Origin: Shewanella livingstonensis
GTDB lineage: Bacteria > Pseudomonadota > Gammaproteobacteria > Enterobacterales > Shewanellaceae
Reading direction: 5' to 3'
Assembly: GCF_003855395.1 (NCBI RefSeq)
Contig: NZ_CP034015.1
Coordinates: 1,622,001-1,686,000, forward strand
Length of the DNA stretch: 64,000 nt
Within the stretch, counting starts at the first letter, position 1; each line of letters begins with the position of its first letter. Under the pieces are notes generated by a model that was given only the letters and a program-made list of their open reading frames with translations, was not told the DNA's origin and ran no database searches. Below are positions 43,358 through 52,826 of this stretch, in pieces. The position numbers and the translations under genes were made by a program.

Positions 43358-45010
43358 ATGACGGCAGAACAATTAGTCGCTCAGCACTGTAAGTCCACAG
43401 CAAATGCTGATGATTCGCTTAAGACCGATCTCACCTTTGTTGGTCCAGTCGTTAGCGGTCAAGAAGAAGTGTTTAATTCTGGCGCCGTGGCTTTCCTTAA
43501 TTCGTTATGTGCCAAGTTTGTTGATGAAGTGCCAGAGTTGCTTATTAAGCGCAAACAAAAACAGGCTCGAATTGATAGCGGTGAGTTACCCGGTTTTTTA
43601 CCTGAAACTCGTGCAATACGCGAAGGTAATTGGACTATTCGTGGTATGCCTGAAGACTTAACCGACAGGCGTGTTGAGATTACCGGTCCGGTTGACCGTA
43701 AGATGATTATTAATGCCTTAAATGCCAATGTAAAAGTGTTTATGGCCGACTTTGAGGACTCTTTAGCTCCGAGCTGGCAAAAAATTGTCGAGGGTCAAAT
43801 TAATCTTCGTGATGCCGTGCGTGGTGATATTGATTTTACTGCTCCGGAAACGGGCAAGCATTATTCGTTAAATCCGGATCCTGCAGTGTTAATTGCACGT
43901 GTACGTGGTTTGCACCTTATTGAAAAACATATTGAATACAAAGGTAAACCTATCCCTGGTGGGTTAGTTGATTTTGCATTGTACTTTTATCATAACTATC
44001 GCCAGCTGCTAGCTAAAGGCTCTGGACCTTACTTTTATCTTCCTAAGTTAGAAAGCCATATTGAAGCGCGTTGGTGGGCAAAAGTGTTTGCCTTTGTCGA
44101 AGAACGTTTTTGCTTACAGCCAGGCACAATTAAATGTACTTGTTTAATTGAGACATTACCTGCGGTGTTTGAAATGGAAGAGATCCTTTATGAACTTCGA
44201 TCAAACATAGTAGCGCTTAATTGTGGCCGTTGGGATTATATTTTTAGCTATATAAAGACCTTAAAGAATTACCCCGATCGTGTGCTACCCGACCGTCAAG
44301 CGGTAACGATGGACACTAAGTTTTTAAGTGCCTATTCACGCTTATTGATTAAAACCTGTCATAAACGTGGTGCATTAGCGATGGGTGGAATGGCTGCATT
44401 CATTCCAGCCAAAGATGAAGCGACTAACGAACTGGTACTACAAAAGGTTCGTGGCGATAAAGAGTTAGAAGCTCGTAATGGCCATGATGGTACTTGGGTA
44501 GCTCATCCGGGTTTAGCCAACACAGCGATGAAAATTTTTAATGATTACATTGGTGGTGATAGAACCAACCAATTGCATATTACCCGCGATGTAGATGCAC
44601 CTATTTTAGCAAGTGAGTTACTTGAACCTTGTGAAGGCGAGCGAACTGAAGCGGGCATGCGGTTGAATATTCGAATTGCTTTGCAATATATCGAAGCATG
44701 GATTCAGGGCAATGGTTGCGTACCGATTTACGGTTTGATGGAAGATGCTGCCACAGCAGAAATATCGCGTACTTCTATTTGGCAATGGATCCAACATGGT
44801 AAAAGCCTATCCAATGGCAAGCTTGTCACTAAAGCATTATTTACAGACATGTTGAAAGAAGAAATGGCCAATGTGAAAAAGGAACTTGGTGCTGAACGTT
44901 TTAATGCAGGCCAGTTCGCCAAGGCATCTGCGTTATTTGAGCAAATTACTACCTCAGATGAGTTAGTCGATTTCTTAACATTACCCGGATATGAACTGTT
45001 AACGGCTTAA
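43358..45010 (+). CDS. aceB: Malate synthase A
   Basis: Condenses glyoxylate with acetyl-CoA to malate in the glyoxylate shunt. The 550-residue protein spans the class A motifs RRVEITGPVDRKMIINALNANVKVFMADFEDSLAPSW, KLESHIEARWWAKVFAFVEERF, GTIKCTCLIETLPAVFEMEEILYELR and LNCGRWDYIFSYIKTLK, all intact. A strong AGGGAGCC ribosome site precedes the ATG. The reading frame is free of lesions, unlike the following aceA. Without a working isocitrate lyase this copy would need glyoxylate from another source. Confidence 0.96.
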   Translation: MTAEQLVAQHCKSTANADDSLKTDLTFVGPVVSGQEEVFNSGAVAFLNSLCAKFVDEVPELLIKRKQKQARIDSGELPGFLPETRAIREGNWTIRGMPEDLTDRRVEITGPVDRKMIINALNANVKVFMADFEDSLAPSWQKIVEGQINLRDAVRGDIDFTAPETGKHYSLNPDPAVLIARVRGLHLIEKHIEYKGKPIPGGLVDFALYFYHNYRQLLAKGSGPYFYLPKLESHIEARWWAKVFAFVEERFCLQPGTIKCTCLIETLPAVFEMEEILYELRSNIVALNCGRWDYIFSYIKTLKNYPDRVLPDRQAVTMDTKFLSAYSRLLIKTCHKRGALAMGGMAAFIPAKDEATNELVLQKVRGDKELEARNGHDGTWVAHPGLANTAMKIFNDYIGGDRTNQLHITRDVDAPILASELLEPCEGERTEAGMRLNIRIALQYIEAWIQGNGCVPIYGLMEDAATAEISRTSIWQWIQHGKSLSNGKLVTKALFTDMLKEEMANVKKELGAERFNAGQFAKASALFEQITTSDELVDFLTLPGYELLTA

Positions 45011-45102
45011 TGTCTAATAACAGAGTATTAATGACAACACTACTGAATTAGGCAAAGTTGAACGATTCACTTTTCCACCCTAATATCTGAAGGCGCGACA
45101 CA

Positions 45103-46419
45103 ATGACTACACAGCTAACTCGTCAGCAACAGGTTGATGTCATTAAGAAAGATTGGGCTGAAAATCCACGTTGGAAAGCGGTTAAGCGTCCTTTTACAGC
45201 TGAAGAAGTTGTTGCATTACGCGGTTCTGTTGTACCAGAAAACACTATAGCTAAACTGGGTGCTGCAAGATTGTGGGAACTGGTTAACGGCGGCGCTAAA
45301 AAAGGCTATGTGAACTCTTTAGGTGCGTTAACAGGTGGTCAAGCAGTACAACAAGTAAAAGCGGGGATTGAAGCTATTTACTTATCAGGCAGGCAGGTAG
45401 CAGCTGACGCTAACTTAGCGGGTACTATGTATCCAGATCAATCACTTTACCCAGCCAACTCAGTGCCAGCAATCGTTAGCCGTATTAATAATTCATTCCG
45501 TCGTGCAGACCAGATTCAATGGAGCAAAGAAGTAAATCCTGGTGATGACAATTACACTGACTATTTTCTACCTATCGTTGCCGATGCAGAAGCCGGTTTT
45601 GGTGGCGTACTGAATGCATTTTAACTAATGAAGTCAATGATTGATGCCGGCGCTGCAGGCGTTCACTTTGAAGACCCATTAGCGTCTGTTAAAAAGTGTG
45701 GCCACATGGGCGATAAAGTTTTAGTTCCAACCCAAGAAGCAGTACAAAAGTTAGTTGCTGCACGTTTAGCGGCAGATGTTAGTGGTGTGGATACCTTGGT
45801 TATTGCCCGTACAGATGCTAATGCTGCTGATTTAATAACTTCAGATTGTGATGAATATGACCGTGAGTTTGTTACTGGTGAACGTACTAACGAAGGTTTC
45901 TACCGTGTTAGAGCTGGTTTAGACCAAGCTATTTCTCGTGGTCTTGCTTACGCTCCTTATGCTGATTTAATTTGGTGTGAAACCGCTAAACCTTGTCTTG
46001 AAGAAGCGAAGAAATTTGCTGATGCCATTCATGCACAGTAGCCAGATCAACTTCTTGCTTATAACTGTTCACCTTCGTTCAACTGGAAGAAGAACTTGGA
46101 TGACGTTACGATTGCTAAGTTCCAGCAAGAGTTGTCAAACATGGGCTACAAGTACCAGTTCATCACGTTAGCAGGCATTCATAACATGTGGTACAACATG
46201 TTCGATTTAGCTTATGACTATGCACGTGGCGAAGGCATGAAGCACTATGTTGAAAAAGTACAAGAACTTGAATTTGCTGCGGCTAAGAAAGGTTATACTT
46301 TCGTATCGCATCAGCAAGAAGTGGGTACAGGTTACTTTGACCAAGTAACAACGTGTATTCAAGGCGTAAAATCGTCAGTAACAGCGCTAACGGGTTCTAC
46401 TGAAGAAGAACAGTTTTAA
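45103..46419 (+). pseudogene. aceA: Isocitrate lyase with two in-frame nonsense codons
   Basis: One continuous 438-residue frame carries TAA at codon 174 (45622-45624; LNAF-stop-LMK, where the family has Glu) and TAG at codon 313 (46039-46041; IHAQ-stop-PDQL, where it has Tyr). There are also substitutions at invariant sites: Arg97 for the active-site Trp of SGWQVAADAN, Pro192 for Gln in [16 protein letters not shown], and Asp204 for Gly. The catalytic Cys199 is still there. The two nonsense codons and the extra changes are substitutions, not indels, and together show relaxed selection rather than a sequencing slip. The rest is highly E. coli-like. Confidence 0.92.
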
Positions 46420-46470
46420 TCGTTAGTCTCAACCGTTTTACATGTTTAGTCACTTTGTGACTGTTGTAAC

Positions 46471-46506
46471 CCCGTGCAGCTCACCTACAGGCAGCACGGG
46501 ATTTTT
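46471..46506 (+). terminator. Terminator of aceBA
   Basis: CCCGTGC/GCACGGG stem with further pairing and five T. Confidence 0.85.
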
Positions 46507-46605
46507 ATCCAAGTATGTTGGATTATAAGCAAATGCTTAGTAGTTGATCCTGATTGTTTGGGTGCTTCCTACCCGTAAGCTTTTCCAACCACATTATTTG
46601 TGATT

Positions 46606-46630
46606 GCGGCTCCTTGTGAGCCGTTTTTTT
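46606..46630 (+). terminator. Second hairpin terminator after aceBA
   Basis: CGGCTC/GAGCCG stem with loop CTTGT and eight T. Confidence 0.7.
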
Positions 46631-46961
46631 TATTTATTTTTTATGTCCTTTTTATAACATGACCTTTTCCCCTCTCAGGCGCCACGCATGATGTGGATCC
46701 GCCTCCCATTACTATTAATAAAAACATTCGTAATCTCTAAATAAACGTGATGCCGTTAGGAATGTAAAATGTCATTTGTGACACTTACTAACATCAATAT
46801 GGTTAATTCATATAGCCTATATCGGCGCAAGGTAGAGAGTGTTGTTATTATATGTTGATACGTGAGCTAGCTTGGGCTAAAGACAATATCTGCAAGACAC
46901 TGTGATGAAACTGAGTATACTAAAAACAACATTTGTTACACTTAGGTTAATCTTGAAGACG

Positions 46962-48416
46962 ATGACTCAGCAAAAGGGAGCAGATTACTGGACCAAGCGT
47001 ATCAGTGATCAAGAAATGCCTGCATTATGTTCAACTGTACGAGATTTAGAGCAGCTGGCAAAAGATGATGTCTCTTCGTTAGCTTTACTCGGGCGTAGTG
47101 TGATGCACGATAACGCATTAACTTCGCGTATTTTACGCGTCGCCAACAGTGCTATTTATAATAAAGGCATTAATCAAGTATCAACCGTTAGCCGTGCTGC
47201 TGTGGTACTTGGTTTTGATACTATCCGCAATATTTGCCTTACCGCTAAATTACTTACCAGCTTGCTAGAAAATAAGCATCTTTCAGAGGGGGTTTACCAG
47301 CGTTTATTAAAGCTGATGGCACAGTCATTTCAAGCGGCTATGTTGGCTCGAATGATGATGAGCGACAAGGGGGAATCATTGCGTGAAGAAGTCTTTATTG
47401 CCTCATTACTGTACCGCATCGGTGAAAGTGCATTTTGGAGTATGGGTGGTGAGTTGACCGAACAACTGGATAAAAAATTACTCAAAATAGAGGATAAAAT
47501 CACACAAAACTCATTGATCCGTGCTGAACTTGGCACCTCCTTTGTTCAACTCACCCAGAGTATTGCTAGGAGTTGGGGTTTAGGTGAAGTATTGCTTAAG
47601 TCTTTAGCGCAACCTGATGAGCGCATGCCTGAGATCCGTTGTATTTTTTTAGCCGACAAGTTGTCAGAGATTATTTCACAACCCAAAGTTAATGCCGAAG
47701 AGTTACATAAGCGCTTATCCCAAGCAGCAGAGATGTTAGACATCAGTGTCGATGAGTTTACTGAAAAATTTATTGGTTGCAGCGAAATTACTCATAAGTT
47801 GGCCATTGAGTATGGTGCCAAAGCGATCGTGACTTATTTGCCTCATACAGCAGATGTATTAGAACATATTGATTCGCCGATTGAGCCTACCGAAATACGG
47901 CAAACTAACCAAGGTTATCAGCTGAGTAAACTGAGACAATTAACTCATTATGCGGTGGTTAAAACTGATTTTAATCACATCATGCACACAACATTAGAGG
48001 GGATGTTAACGGGAGTTGGCTTAGACCGTTGTGGTGTGTTGTTACTATCACCGAGCCGTAAATTATTACAACCAAGAGTGATGATGGGAGATGGTGCTGA
48101 GTTATTAAAACAAGCTTTTGTGATTGAGCTTGATGATCCTCAATCGGTCTTCACTCAGTGTATAGGACAAAAAAAGAGCCTTTGGGTGAATGCCCCAACC
48201 AGTAATGAATGCAAAGTGCAAATAGATGATGAGCTAGTTGAACGCTTTTCTCAAAATGGTTTTCTATTAGCACCGCTGTGTATAGGCCATAAAGTATTAG
48301 GGTTGTTTTATGCAGATAGGCAAGGGTCTGGACGTCATTTTGAGCAACAAGACTTTGACAGTTTTACTCACTTTAGTGAACTAGCCAATGTATGTTTTAA
48401 GGTATCAATGACATAG
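46962..48416 (+). CDS. HDOD-domain signalling protein with C-terminal GAF-like domain
   Basis: From the likely start (MTQQKGADYWTKRISDQEMPAL), 484 residues. The N-terminal half is an HDOD domain: DVSSLALLGRSVMHDNALTSRILRVANSAIYNKGINQVSTVSRAAVVLGFDTIRNICLTAKLL, then AMLARMMMSDKGESLREEVFIASLLYRIGESAFW. The C-terminal 170 residues are GAF-like (FNHIMHTTLEGMLTGVGLDRCGVLLLSP, LAPLCIGHKVLGLFYADR). HDOD proteins are non-enzymatic relatives of HD hydrolases that organise signalling. A GTG or ATG 19-20 codons upstream would add a hydrophobic, poorly supported extension. Confidence 0.82.
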   Translation: MTQQKGADYWTKRISDQEMPALCSTVRDLEQLAKDDVSSLALLGRSVMHDNALTSRILRVANSAIYNKGINQVSTVSRAAVVLGFDTIRNICLTAKLLTSLLENKHLSEGVYQRLLKLMAQSFQAAMLARMMMSDKGESLREEVFIASLLYRIGESAFWSMGGELTEQLDKKLLKIEDKITQNSLIRAELGTSFVQLTQSIARSWGLGEVLLKSLAQPDERMPEIRCIFLADKLSEIISQPKVNAEELHKRLSQAAEMLDISVDEFTEKFIGCSEITHKLAIEYGAKAIVTYLPHTADVLEHIDSPIEPTEIRQTNQGYQLSKLRQLTHYAVVKTDFNHIMHTTLEGMLTGVGLDRCGVLLLSPSRKLLQPRVMMGDGAELLKQAFVIELDDPQSVFTQCIGQKKSLWVNAPTSNECKVQIDDELVERFSQNGFLLAPLCIGHKVLGLFYADRQGSGRHFEQQDFDSFTHFSELANVCFKVSMT

Positions 48417-48524
48417 AACGATTATTAAATATCGAATAATTATGGACCAGCTCTTAAAATTAAAAGTAGATTTGGCTCATAGGGTGGTCATCGTACTCGA
48501 CAATGGCCACCTATCAGTTAACTG

Positions 48525-49130
48525 CTATTGCATTATTAAGCTGGTAATTCGTTTGGCTTTATCGTTTGGAATGGGGAAGCTCAAATGGTATTGCGCTATT
48601 TTCCAACCTTCCGCAGTTTGCACTAGTGCACCAGTACCCCGACTGATGCCGTATTCTGGACTATAAAGTAGCTCGTCAAATACAATGGTATCGTCAATTT
48701 GTAACAAGTGACGAGATTTCACATCGTAGCGCCACCCTTGAGTCGGTTTGGCATAACCCTCAAATTCAACCATATTCCAACGCTCTGACTGATCGGTACC
48801 GATAAACACTGCTTGTGGGTGATAAAGGCTAAAATAAGTCGCCCAATCAGCAGCCGCTGCGCTTTCATGTAATTGATTTAAAAGGGAACTTACGGTTTGG
48901 CTGTCTTTTTCTGATAAACCTTGGCTATCAATTATTTCATGTGACTGGCTAATATCTTTAATGACAGCTTCGCTTTCTGAGCTTATTTGTTGGCTTACCT
49001 GCTTGCTCTTTGGTTCAGTTTGGCTTTGACCAAGAGTTGTCTCATCGGCTTCTGTGGCGTGTAAGTCAAACGCTGCCACGGTGGTCATTAACACGGCAAT
49101 AAATCCGAGTCGGTGAATAATTGATTGCAT
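48525..49130 (-). CDS. Exported SnoaL/DUF4440-like protein
   Basis: A 201-residue protein with a signal peptide (FIAVLMTTVAAFDLHA). A Gln/Ser/Glu-rich linker (residues about 27-75) leads to a nuclear-transport-factor-2-like domain: VSSLLNQLHESAAAADWATYFSLYHPQAVFIGTDQSERWNMVEFEGYAKPTQGWRYDVKSRHLLQIDDTIVFDELL...GTGALVQTAEGWKIAQYHLSFPIPND. Such domains bind small molecules. The function is unknown. Confidence 0.78.
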   Translation of the reverse strand: MQSIIHRLGFIAVLMTTVAAFDLHATEADETTLGQSQTEPKSKQVSQQISSESEAVIKDISQSHEIIDSQGLSEKDSQTVSSLLNQLHESAAAADWATYFSLYHPQAVFIGTDQSERWNMVEFEGYAKPTQGWRYDVKSRHLLQIDDTIVFDELLYSPEYGISRGTGALVQTAEGWKIAQYHLSFPIPNDKAKRITSLIMQ

Positions 49131-49186
49131 AGTATCCCTTTTTATATGGTGAATTATTATTATGATTTTTGGTGTTGATTATGTCA

Positions 49187-50032
49187 CTAATGCCAATTTA
49201 TGGGGTCTAGCTGATAAAACTGGCTTAATTCTTTATACAATTGTTGATGCTGTTGGTAAAACTCCGTTGGGCGTTCAAAAAACGTTTCACTTATCACCGC
49301 AAAAAACTCTGCTGGATTCGTTGCGCCGTAATAGTTGAATAATGACGGGATATGATGTTGAGCGCAATGCTGAAGTTGCTTAAATTCTTGTCCCAATATG
49401 TCAGACCATGAACGATATGAAGTGATATCACGCAGCGGCGGTGCTCCATTAGCACTACCATCTTCTTGATCAAGCTGGTGAGCAAATTCATGGATGACCA
49501 CATTACTGCCATCAAACGGGTCGGCTGCGCCTTCTACTGTACTATTCCATGATAAAACAACTTTACCATATTCCCAAGATTCCCCCAGTAATACATTACG
49601 TTGGGACGATTGTACACCAGCGATATCTGTTCTGTTTTGCTTAACAATAAACGCGCTCGGGTAGACTAATATTTGTGTTAACTTGGGATAATAGTTGGTT
49701 TTGCGGTTGAGTAGTAATAAGCAAGCTTGGGCTGCGATGGTGACCTTCACTTCGTCATTAATCTCGAATCCGTCACAACCGACAAACTGTTTTTCATCAA
49801 TAAATATTTGAATATGTTTTTTGAGTTGAAGCTGCAAGTCAGTCGGCATGGCTTTAAAATAAGGAAATCGCTTTTTTAATATGTTACGCCACAGTGTCGG
49901 GAATGGCTGACGGCTGACTATGTTGCGTTGTCGGTTGAGACGCCATTGGCTACTAGTAATCCATCCCACAGCGGTCATAGATATAATGAGCAATATTATA
50001 ATCGCAATCATAGATGTGTCCTGATAGTTCAA
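49187..50032 (-). CDS. mtfA: MtfA-like zinc-dependent peptidase
   Basis: A 281-residue protein with one N-terminal membrane helix (IAIIILLIISMTAVGW, residues about 9-26). The zinc site HEFAH is at about residues 181-185 (NVVIHEFAHQLDQEDGSANGAPPL), and the conserved N-terminal EKQFVGCDGFEI is present. MtfA binds and inactivates the repressor Mlc in E. coli, hence its name, and has aminopeptidase activity. The membrane anchor is absent from E. coli MtfA, so a different location is likely here. Confidence 0.88.
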   Translation of the reverse strand: MNYQDTSMIAIIILLIISMTAVGWITSSQWRLNRQRNIVSRQPFPTLWRNILKKRFPYFKAMPTDLQLQLKKHIQIFIDEKQFVGCDGFEINDEVKVTIAAQACLLLLNRKTNYYPKLTQILVYPSAFIVKQNRTDIAGVQSSQRNVLLGESWEYGKVVLSWNSTVEGAADPFDGSNVVIHEFAHQLDQEDGSANGAPPLRDITSYRSWSDILGQEFKQLQHCAQHHIPSLFNYYGATNPAEFFAVISETFFERPTEFYQQHQQLYKELSQFYQLDPINWH

Positions 50033-50339
50033 AGAGGGCGATAAGATTGCAATCCCAACCTTATGTATAAGTTTATAAGTTTGAGCATGAATCAGTCATT
50101 TTTTCGATAGCTGTTTTCATTACATAAGAGATTAATGGGGTAGTTTGTAAACAAATTCAAGCTTTGGTGAAAACTAAATAGCAGCGGCAAGTGTTATTTT
50201 AGCCTGTTTATATTGTTGGTTAAACTTTAGGGTAACTAAAAGCACTGGCTAGCCAATATTAATATCATATTGGCTGCCAGTGAAAGGGCGGGGATAAAGA
50301 GGTATATATTGACTATTCAAATCAAAAATAAACGAACTA
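50033..50339. other. Intergenic region between the ParA operon and mtfA
   Basis: 307 bp without a gene. It contains a stem-loop (50243-50282) that likely ends the ParA operon, and the mtfA promoter region. Confidence 0.5.
50243..50282 (-). terminator. Hairpin ending the ParA operon
   Basis: CACTGGC.AGCCAATAT pairs with ATATTGGCTGCCAGTG, with one bulged base. Read on the minus strand it is followed by CTTTTAGTT, a weak U-tract. Confidence 0.55.
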
Positions 50340-50759
50340 TTAATCTGTAAAGTTAGTGCCTAATATTTTTTGCTGCTGTGGCGTTAAACTGAAATATTGT
50401 GAAATCAACTGCCTAATGAGTTTTGATTTTGCGATACCCCCTTGCTGGCTTAGTAATGCTAGCTGACTCATTGCCGTTTCATTTAAGGTATAAGTACAAC
50501 GTTTATAAGGTTGCTTCTCCCCCTTGCTGGCTAACGTTACTGGCTCTATATGCTGTGGATATTTATGCTGTAAAAAGTCGATTATATTTGTCTGGATATC
50601 AGTATCAGTTGCACTCAGCAATGGTGTTGATACTTGTCGAGGACGATCTTGGCCAGTGGCATACAGATCCGCAGCAGCAATAAAGTCATCAATCGATACC
50701 GCAATGTTATTGGTGTTATTACATAACGAAGCGTTTTTCTTGAGATCGGCTAGTCCCAT
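50340..50759 (-). CDS. Small ParA partner protein, ribbon-helix-helix-like
   Basis: A 139-residue protein overlapping the 3' end of the ParA gene by 41 bp in another frame. The C-terminal half (KRCTYTLNETAMSQLALLSQQGGIAKSKLIRQLISQYFSLTPQQQKIL) resembles an RHH DNA-binding unit. The N-terminal half has an AVSIDDFIAAADLYATGQDRPRQVSTP stretch. The arrangement parallels ParA with a centromere-binding partner (ParG-like) on plasmids, but this is on a chromosome with no par-site repeats seen nearby. Function inferred. Confidence 0.7.
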   Translation of the reverse strand: MGLADLKKNASLCNNTNNIAVSIDDFIAAADLYATGQDRPRQVSTPLLSATDTDIQTNIIDFLQHKYPQHIEPVTLASKGEKQPYKRCTYTLNETAMSQLALLSQQGGIAKSKLIRQLISQYFSLTPQQQKILGTNFTD

Positions 50760-51465
50760 AATTTCCTCTCAATGTAGTTACATTCGATGCAGTATTACGC
50801 TGTTCAATAAGTTGCTTTGCATCGGTAATCTCGAGTAATTCGCAGGCAATACTGCGCATCTCTTCTGCTGCTTTTCCCTTGGGTTCTAATTCAAATACAG
50901 ATAAACCTGATTCTTCACTGTCATCATAAATATTGCGGCTGTAATTAACGGCGTCTAATACGTTAATGTCATAGGTACGACAGACATCTTTTGCTTCGGT
51001 TATTCTGCTTGCCTGGTTAGGCAGACTTGGACATTGCGTTATCACAAATGACGCTTTCATTTTTGGGTTGATCATTAAACAAGTAGAAACGATATCGTCC
51101 ATGTGGCTGACGGTTTTTAAGTCACGACGTTTAGGTCTTAACGGCATTAATACGTGCGATGCAACAGACATCGATGCTCGCAAGGCAAGATTGTCCTGGC
51201 CACCACAATCGACAATAACGTAATCGTAATGCTGCTCTAGGCTGAGTAAGTCATTACGAATTTTACCATAAAGTTGCACACAGCTAATGGCAGATAATTT
51301 GGGGTTGTTGTTACGGGCTTGGATCCAGTCTGATGTTGTTCTTTGCGGATCGCAATCGACCATAATCACACTAGCATCGACCTCTTGGGTCAGGAATACT
51401 GCAATATTTTGCGCAAGACAGCTTTTGCCGCTTCCCCCTTTTTCACCACCCACTAATATGATCAT
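50719..51465 (-). CDS. ParA/MinD-family Walker ATPase
   Basis: A 248-residue cytoplasmic P-loop ATPase. It opens MIILVGGEKGGSGKSCLAQNIAVFL, the deviant Walker A motif (GGEKGGSGKS) of ParA/MinD proteins, and continues VIMVDCDPQRTTSDWIQARN, YDYVIVDCGGQDNLALRASM and PLRPKRRDLKTVSHMD. ATP-bound dimers position DNA or protein cargo. With its partner gene it forms a two-gene unit separate from the main chromosomal parAB. The cargo is unknown. Confidence 0.88.
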   Translation of the reverse strand: MIILVGGEKGGSGKSCLAQNIAVFLTQEVDASVIMVDCDPQRTTSDWIQARNNNPKLSAISCVQLYGKIRNDLLSLEQHYDYVIVDCGGQDNLALRASMSVASHVLMPLRPKRRDLKTVSHMDDIVSTCLMINPKMKASFVITQCPSLPNQASRITEAKDVCRTYDINVLDAVNYSRNIYDDSEESGLSVFELEPKGKAAEEMRSIACELLEITDAKQLIEQRNTASNVTTLRGNYGTSRSQEKRFVM

Positions 51466-51895
51466 CTATACCGCCCTCCAGATCAGGCTACTTGGTCAAC
51501 AAAATATAATCCTTAACCTCACTGTAAGTAATCATTTAGGTTTGGTCAATTAGCTGATTATTGGCAGTTTTTTATAAATGTCACCTAGATATTTAATTGA
51601 CTAAAATGGCTCTTATGGCAAAAAATTGACAACTCGATATTAGGTACGTCAATGTTATTAAAAAGTTAAACCTTATAACCACTTAAGGTATATTTATTAT
51701 AAGAATATGCCTTATTCCAGATACGCTTAAATGACAAATTGTATTCATGCGCTAACTCTATATGCATTTAATGTTCTATTTTTAGGCTGGATATTTTAAA
51801 TTGATATAAGTGGAGTGGCTATTTAAAGGGCGCATGTTTGCTGGTGACAGCGTGATACACTCTTACTTAGAAAATAAGGTAGTGGGATTTGCAGA
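51466..51895. other. Divergent intergenic region
   Basis: 430 bp of AT-rich DNA between the ParA unit and the DUF3820 gene, holding both promoters. No centromere-like direct repeat array was seen. Confidence 0.4.
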
Positions 51896-52108
51896 ATGAA
51901 TGAGCAACAATTATTAGACGCGATTAATCAAACCATGCCATTTGGTAAATATGCGGGACGTAAATTATTACAGTTACCAGAGCCATACTTAGTGTGGTTT
52001 CATTCAAAAGGCTTTCCCGAAGGCAAGCTAGGTGAACAGCTCGCATTAATGTATGAAGTGAAACTCAATGGATTGGAAGAAATGTTGCAACCGCTATTAA
52101 AGAGGTGA
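51896..52108 (+). CDS. DUF3820-family small protein
   Basis: A 70-residue protein with the core MPFGKYAGRKLLQLPEPYLVWFHSKGFPEGKLGEQLALMYEVKLNGLEEMLQPLL, matching DUF3820 (a QxMPFGKYxGxxLxDLPExYLxW-type motif). This pattern occurs in DNA-repair and exonuclease-associated proteins. No signal or membrane segment. Stand-alone gene, followed by the dispersed repeat. Confidence 0.85.
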   Translation: MNEQQLLDAINQTMPFGKYAGRKLLQLPEPYLVWFHSKGFPEGKLGEQLALMYEVKLNGLEEMLQPLLKR

Positions 52109-52265
52109 AGCTAGGTAGCAAGCGATAACGAACGTAATAGCCTAGAGCGGACTGCGTCTAAATAAAGCGGTCAAAACGTTCAATCGTTATCGTCCTAGCA
52201 TCTAGGCTTTTAACGCTCGTTATCGCTTTTATAGCGTTCTCACAGGACGAAGTCCGCCCTAGTAT
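52109..52265. repeat. Dispersed palindromic repeat element, copy 2
   Basis: A block full of CGTTATCG/CGATAACG words with AGCGGACTGCGTC near the start and GGACGAAGTCCGCCCT near the end. Similar words (CATCTAGGCTTTT, TATCGCTCGT) occur at 25860-25969. Confidence 0.5.
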
Positions 52266-52769
52266 CTAGTCTATTAACCATTTTTTCATGTAAAAGCCGG
52301 TAAACGTTTGACCACATTTTTGTTGGTAGCTTGTTTGCTGCAAGGTAAAGCCTTTTTTTTCAAATAACGGCTTAGATAAGTACGATGCATCGACGCTGAT
52401 AAATGGATATTGTTGCTGCAGTGCCCAATGTTGAAGGTGTTGAAACAGCGCGCTGGCAATGCCTTGTTTTTGGTAGTCGGGATGCACGTATAAGCAATCA
52501 ATATAACCTTGGTGCTTAAAATGGGTTTCTAAACTAATAAAACCGATAACCTGATGGTTATCAAGCGCGAGCCATGCCTTATTTCGTTTGTATTGTAGTT
52601 GCCAGAATTTTGCAGAGCGCGGCGCTGATGACCATGCATTGAGTTTTTGTTGTGGGTATCTTGGGTGAGTAATACCTTGCACAGCAGTATGGTATAACTG
52701 GCTTATTTGAGTTGCGTATCGCGAAGAGAAATCAACGATTTGATAAGGTTGATTTATTGAGTTTTTCAT
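52266..52769 (-). CDS. GNAT-family N-acetyltransferase
   Basis: A 167-residue enzyme of the GNAT superfamily. LDNHQVIGFISLETHFKHQGYIDCLYVHPDYQKQGIASALFQHLQHWALQQQYP holds the acetyl-CoA-binding motif A (Q-K-Q-G-I-A). The C-terminal YLSKPLFEKKGFTLQQTSYQQKCGQTFTGFYMKKWL is also typical. I place the start at MKNSINQPYQIVDF (52769); a start four codons upstream is possible. The acceptor substrate is unknown. Confidence 0.85.
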   Translation of the reverse strand: MKNSINQPYQIVDFSSRYATQISQLYHTAVQGITHPRYPQQKLNAWSSAPRSAKFWQLQYKRNKAWLALDNHQVIGFISLETHFKHQGYIDCLYVHPDYQKQGIASALFQHLQHWALQQQYPFISVDASYLSKPLFEKKGFTLQQTSYQQKCGQTFTGFYMKKWLID

Positions 52770-52826
52770 AAAAAAGACCAATCGATAAGATTGGTCAATT
52801 ATGTAAGGTTTTTGCGATAAAACGTA

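Larger units (their letters stand above)
46420..46901. other. Intergenic region after aceA
   Basis: 482 bp with two terminators (annotated) and then AT-rich DNA carrying the promoter of the HDOD gene. No other recognisable feature. Confidence 0.5.

Noticed and set aside
45103..46419. Stop-codon readthrough or selenocysteine-type recoding in aceA
   Set aside because: The stops are TAA and TAG at ordinary Glu and Tyr positions with no recoding signal, and extra active-site substitutions point to decay.
48442..48666. Plus-strand 74-codon frame after the HDOD gene
   Set aside because: Antisense to the well-supported SnoaL-like gene and lacking a ribosome site.
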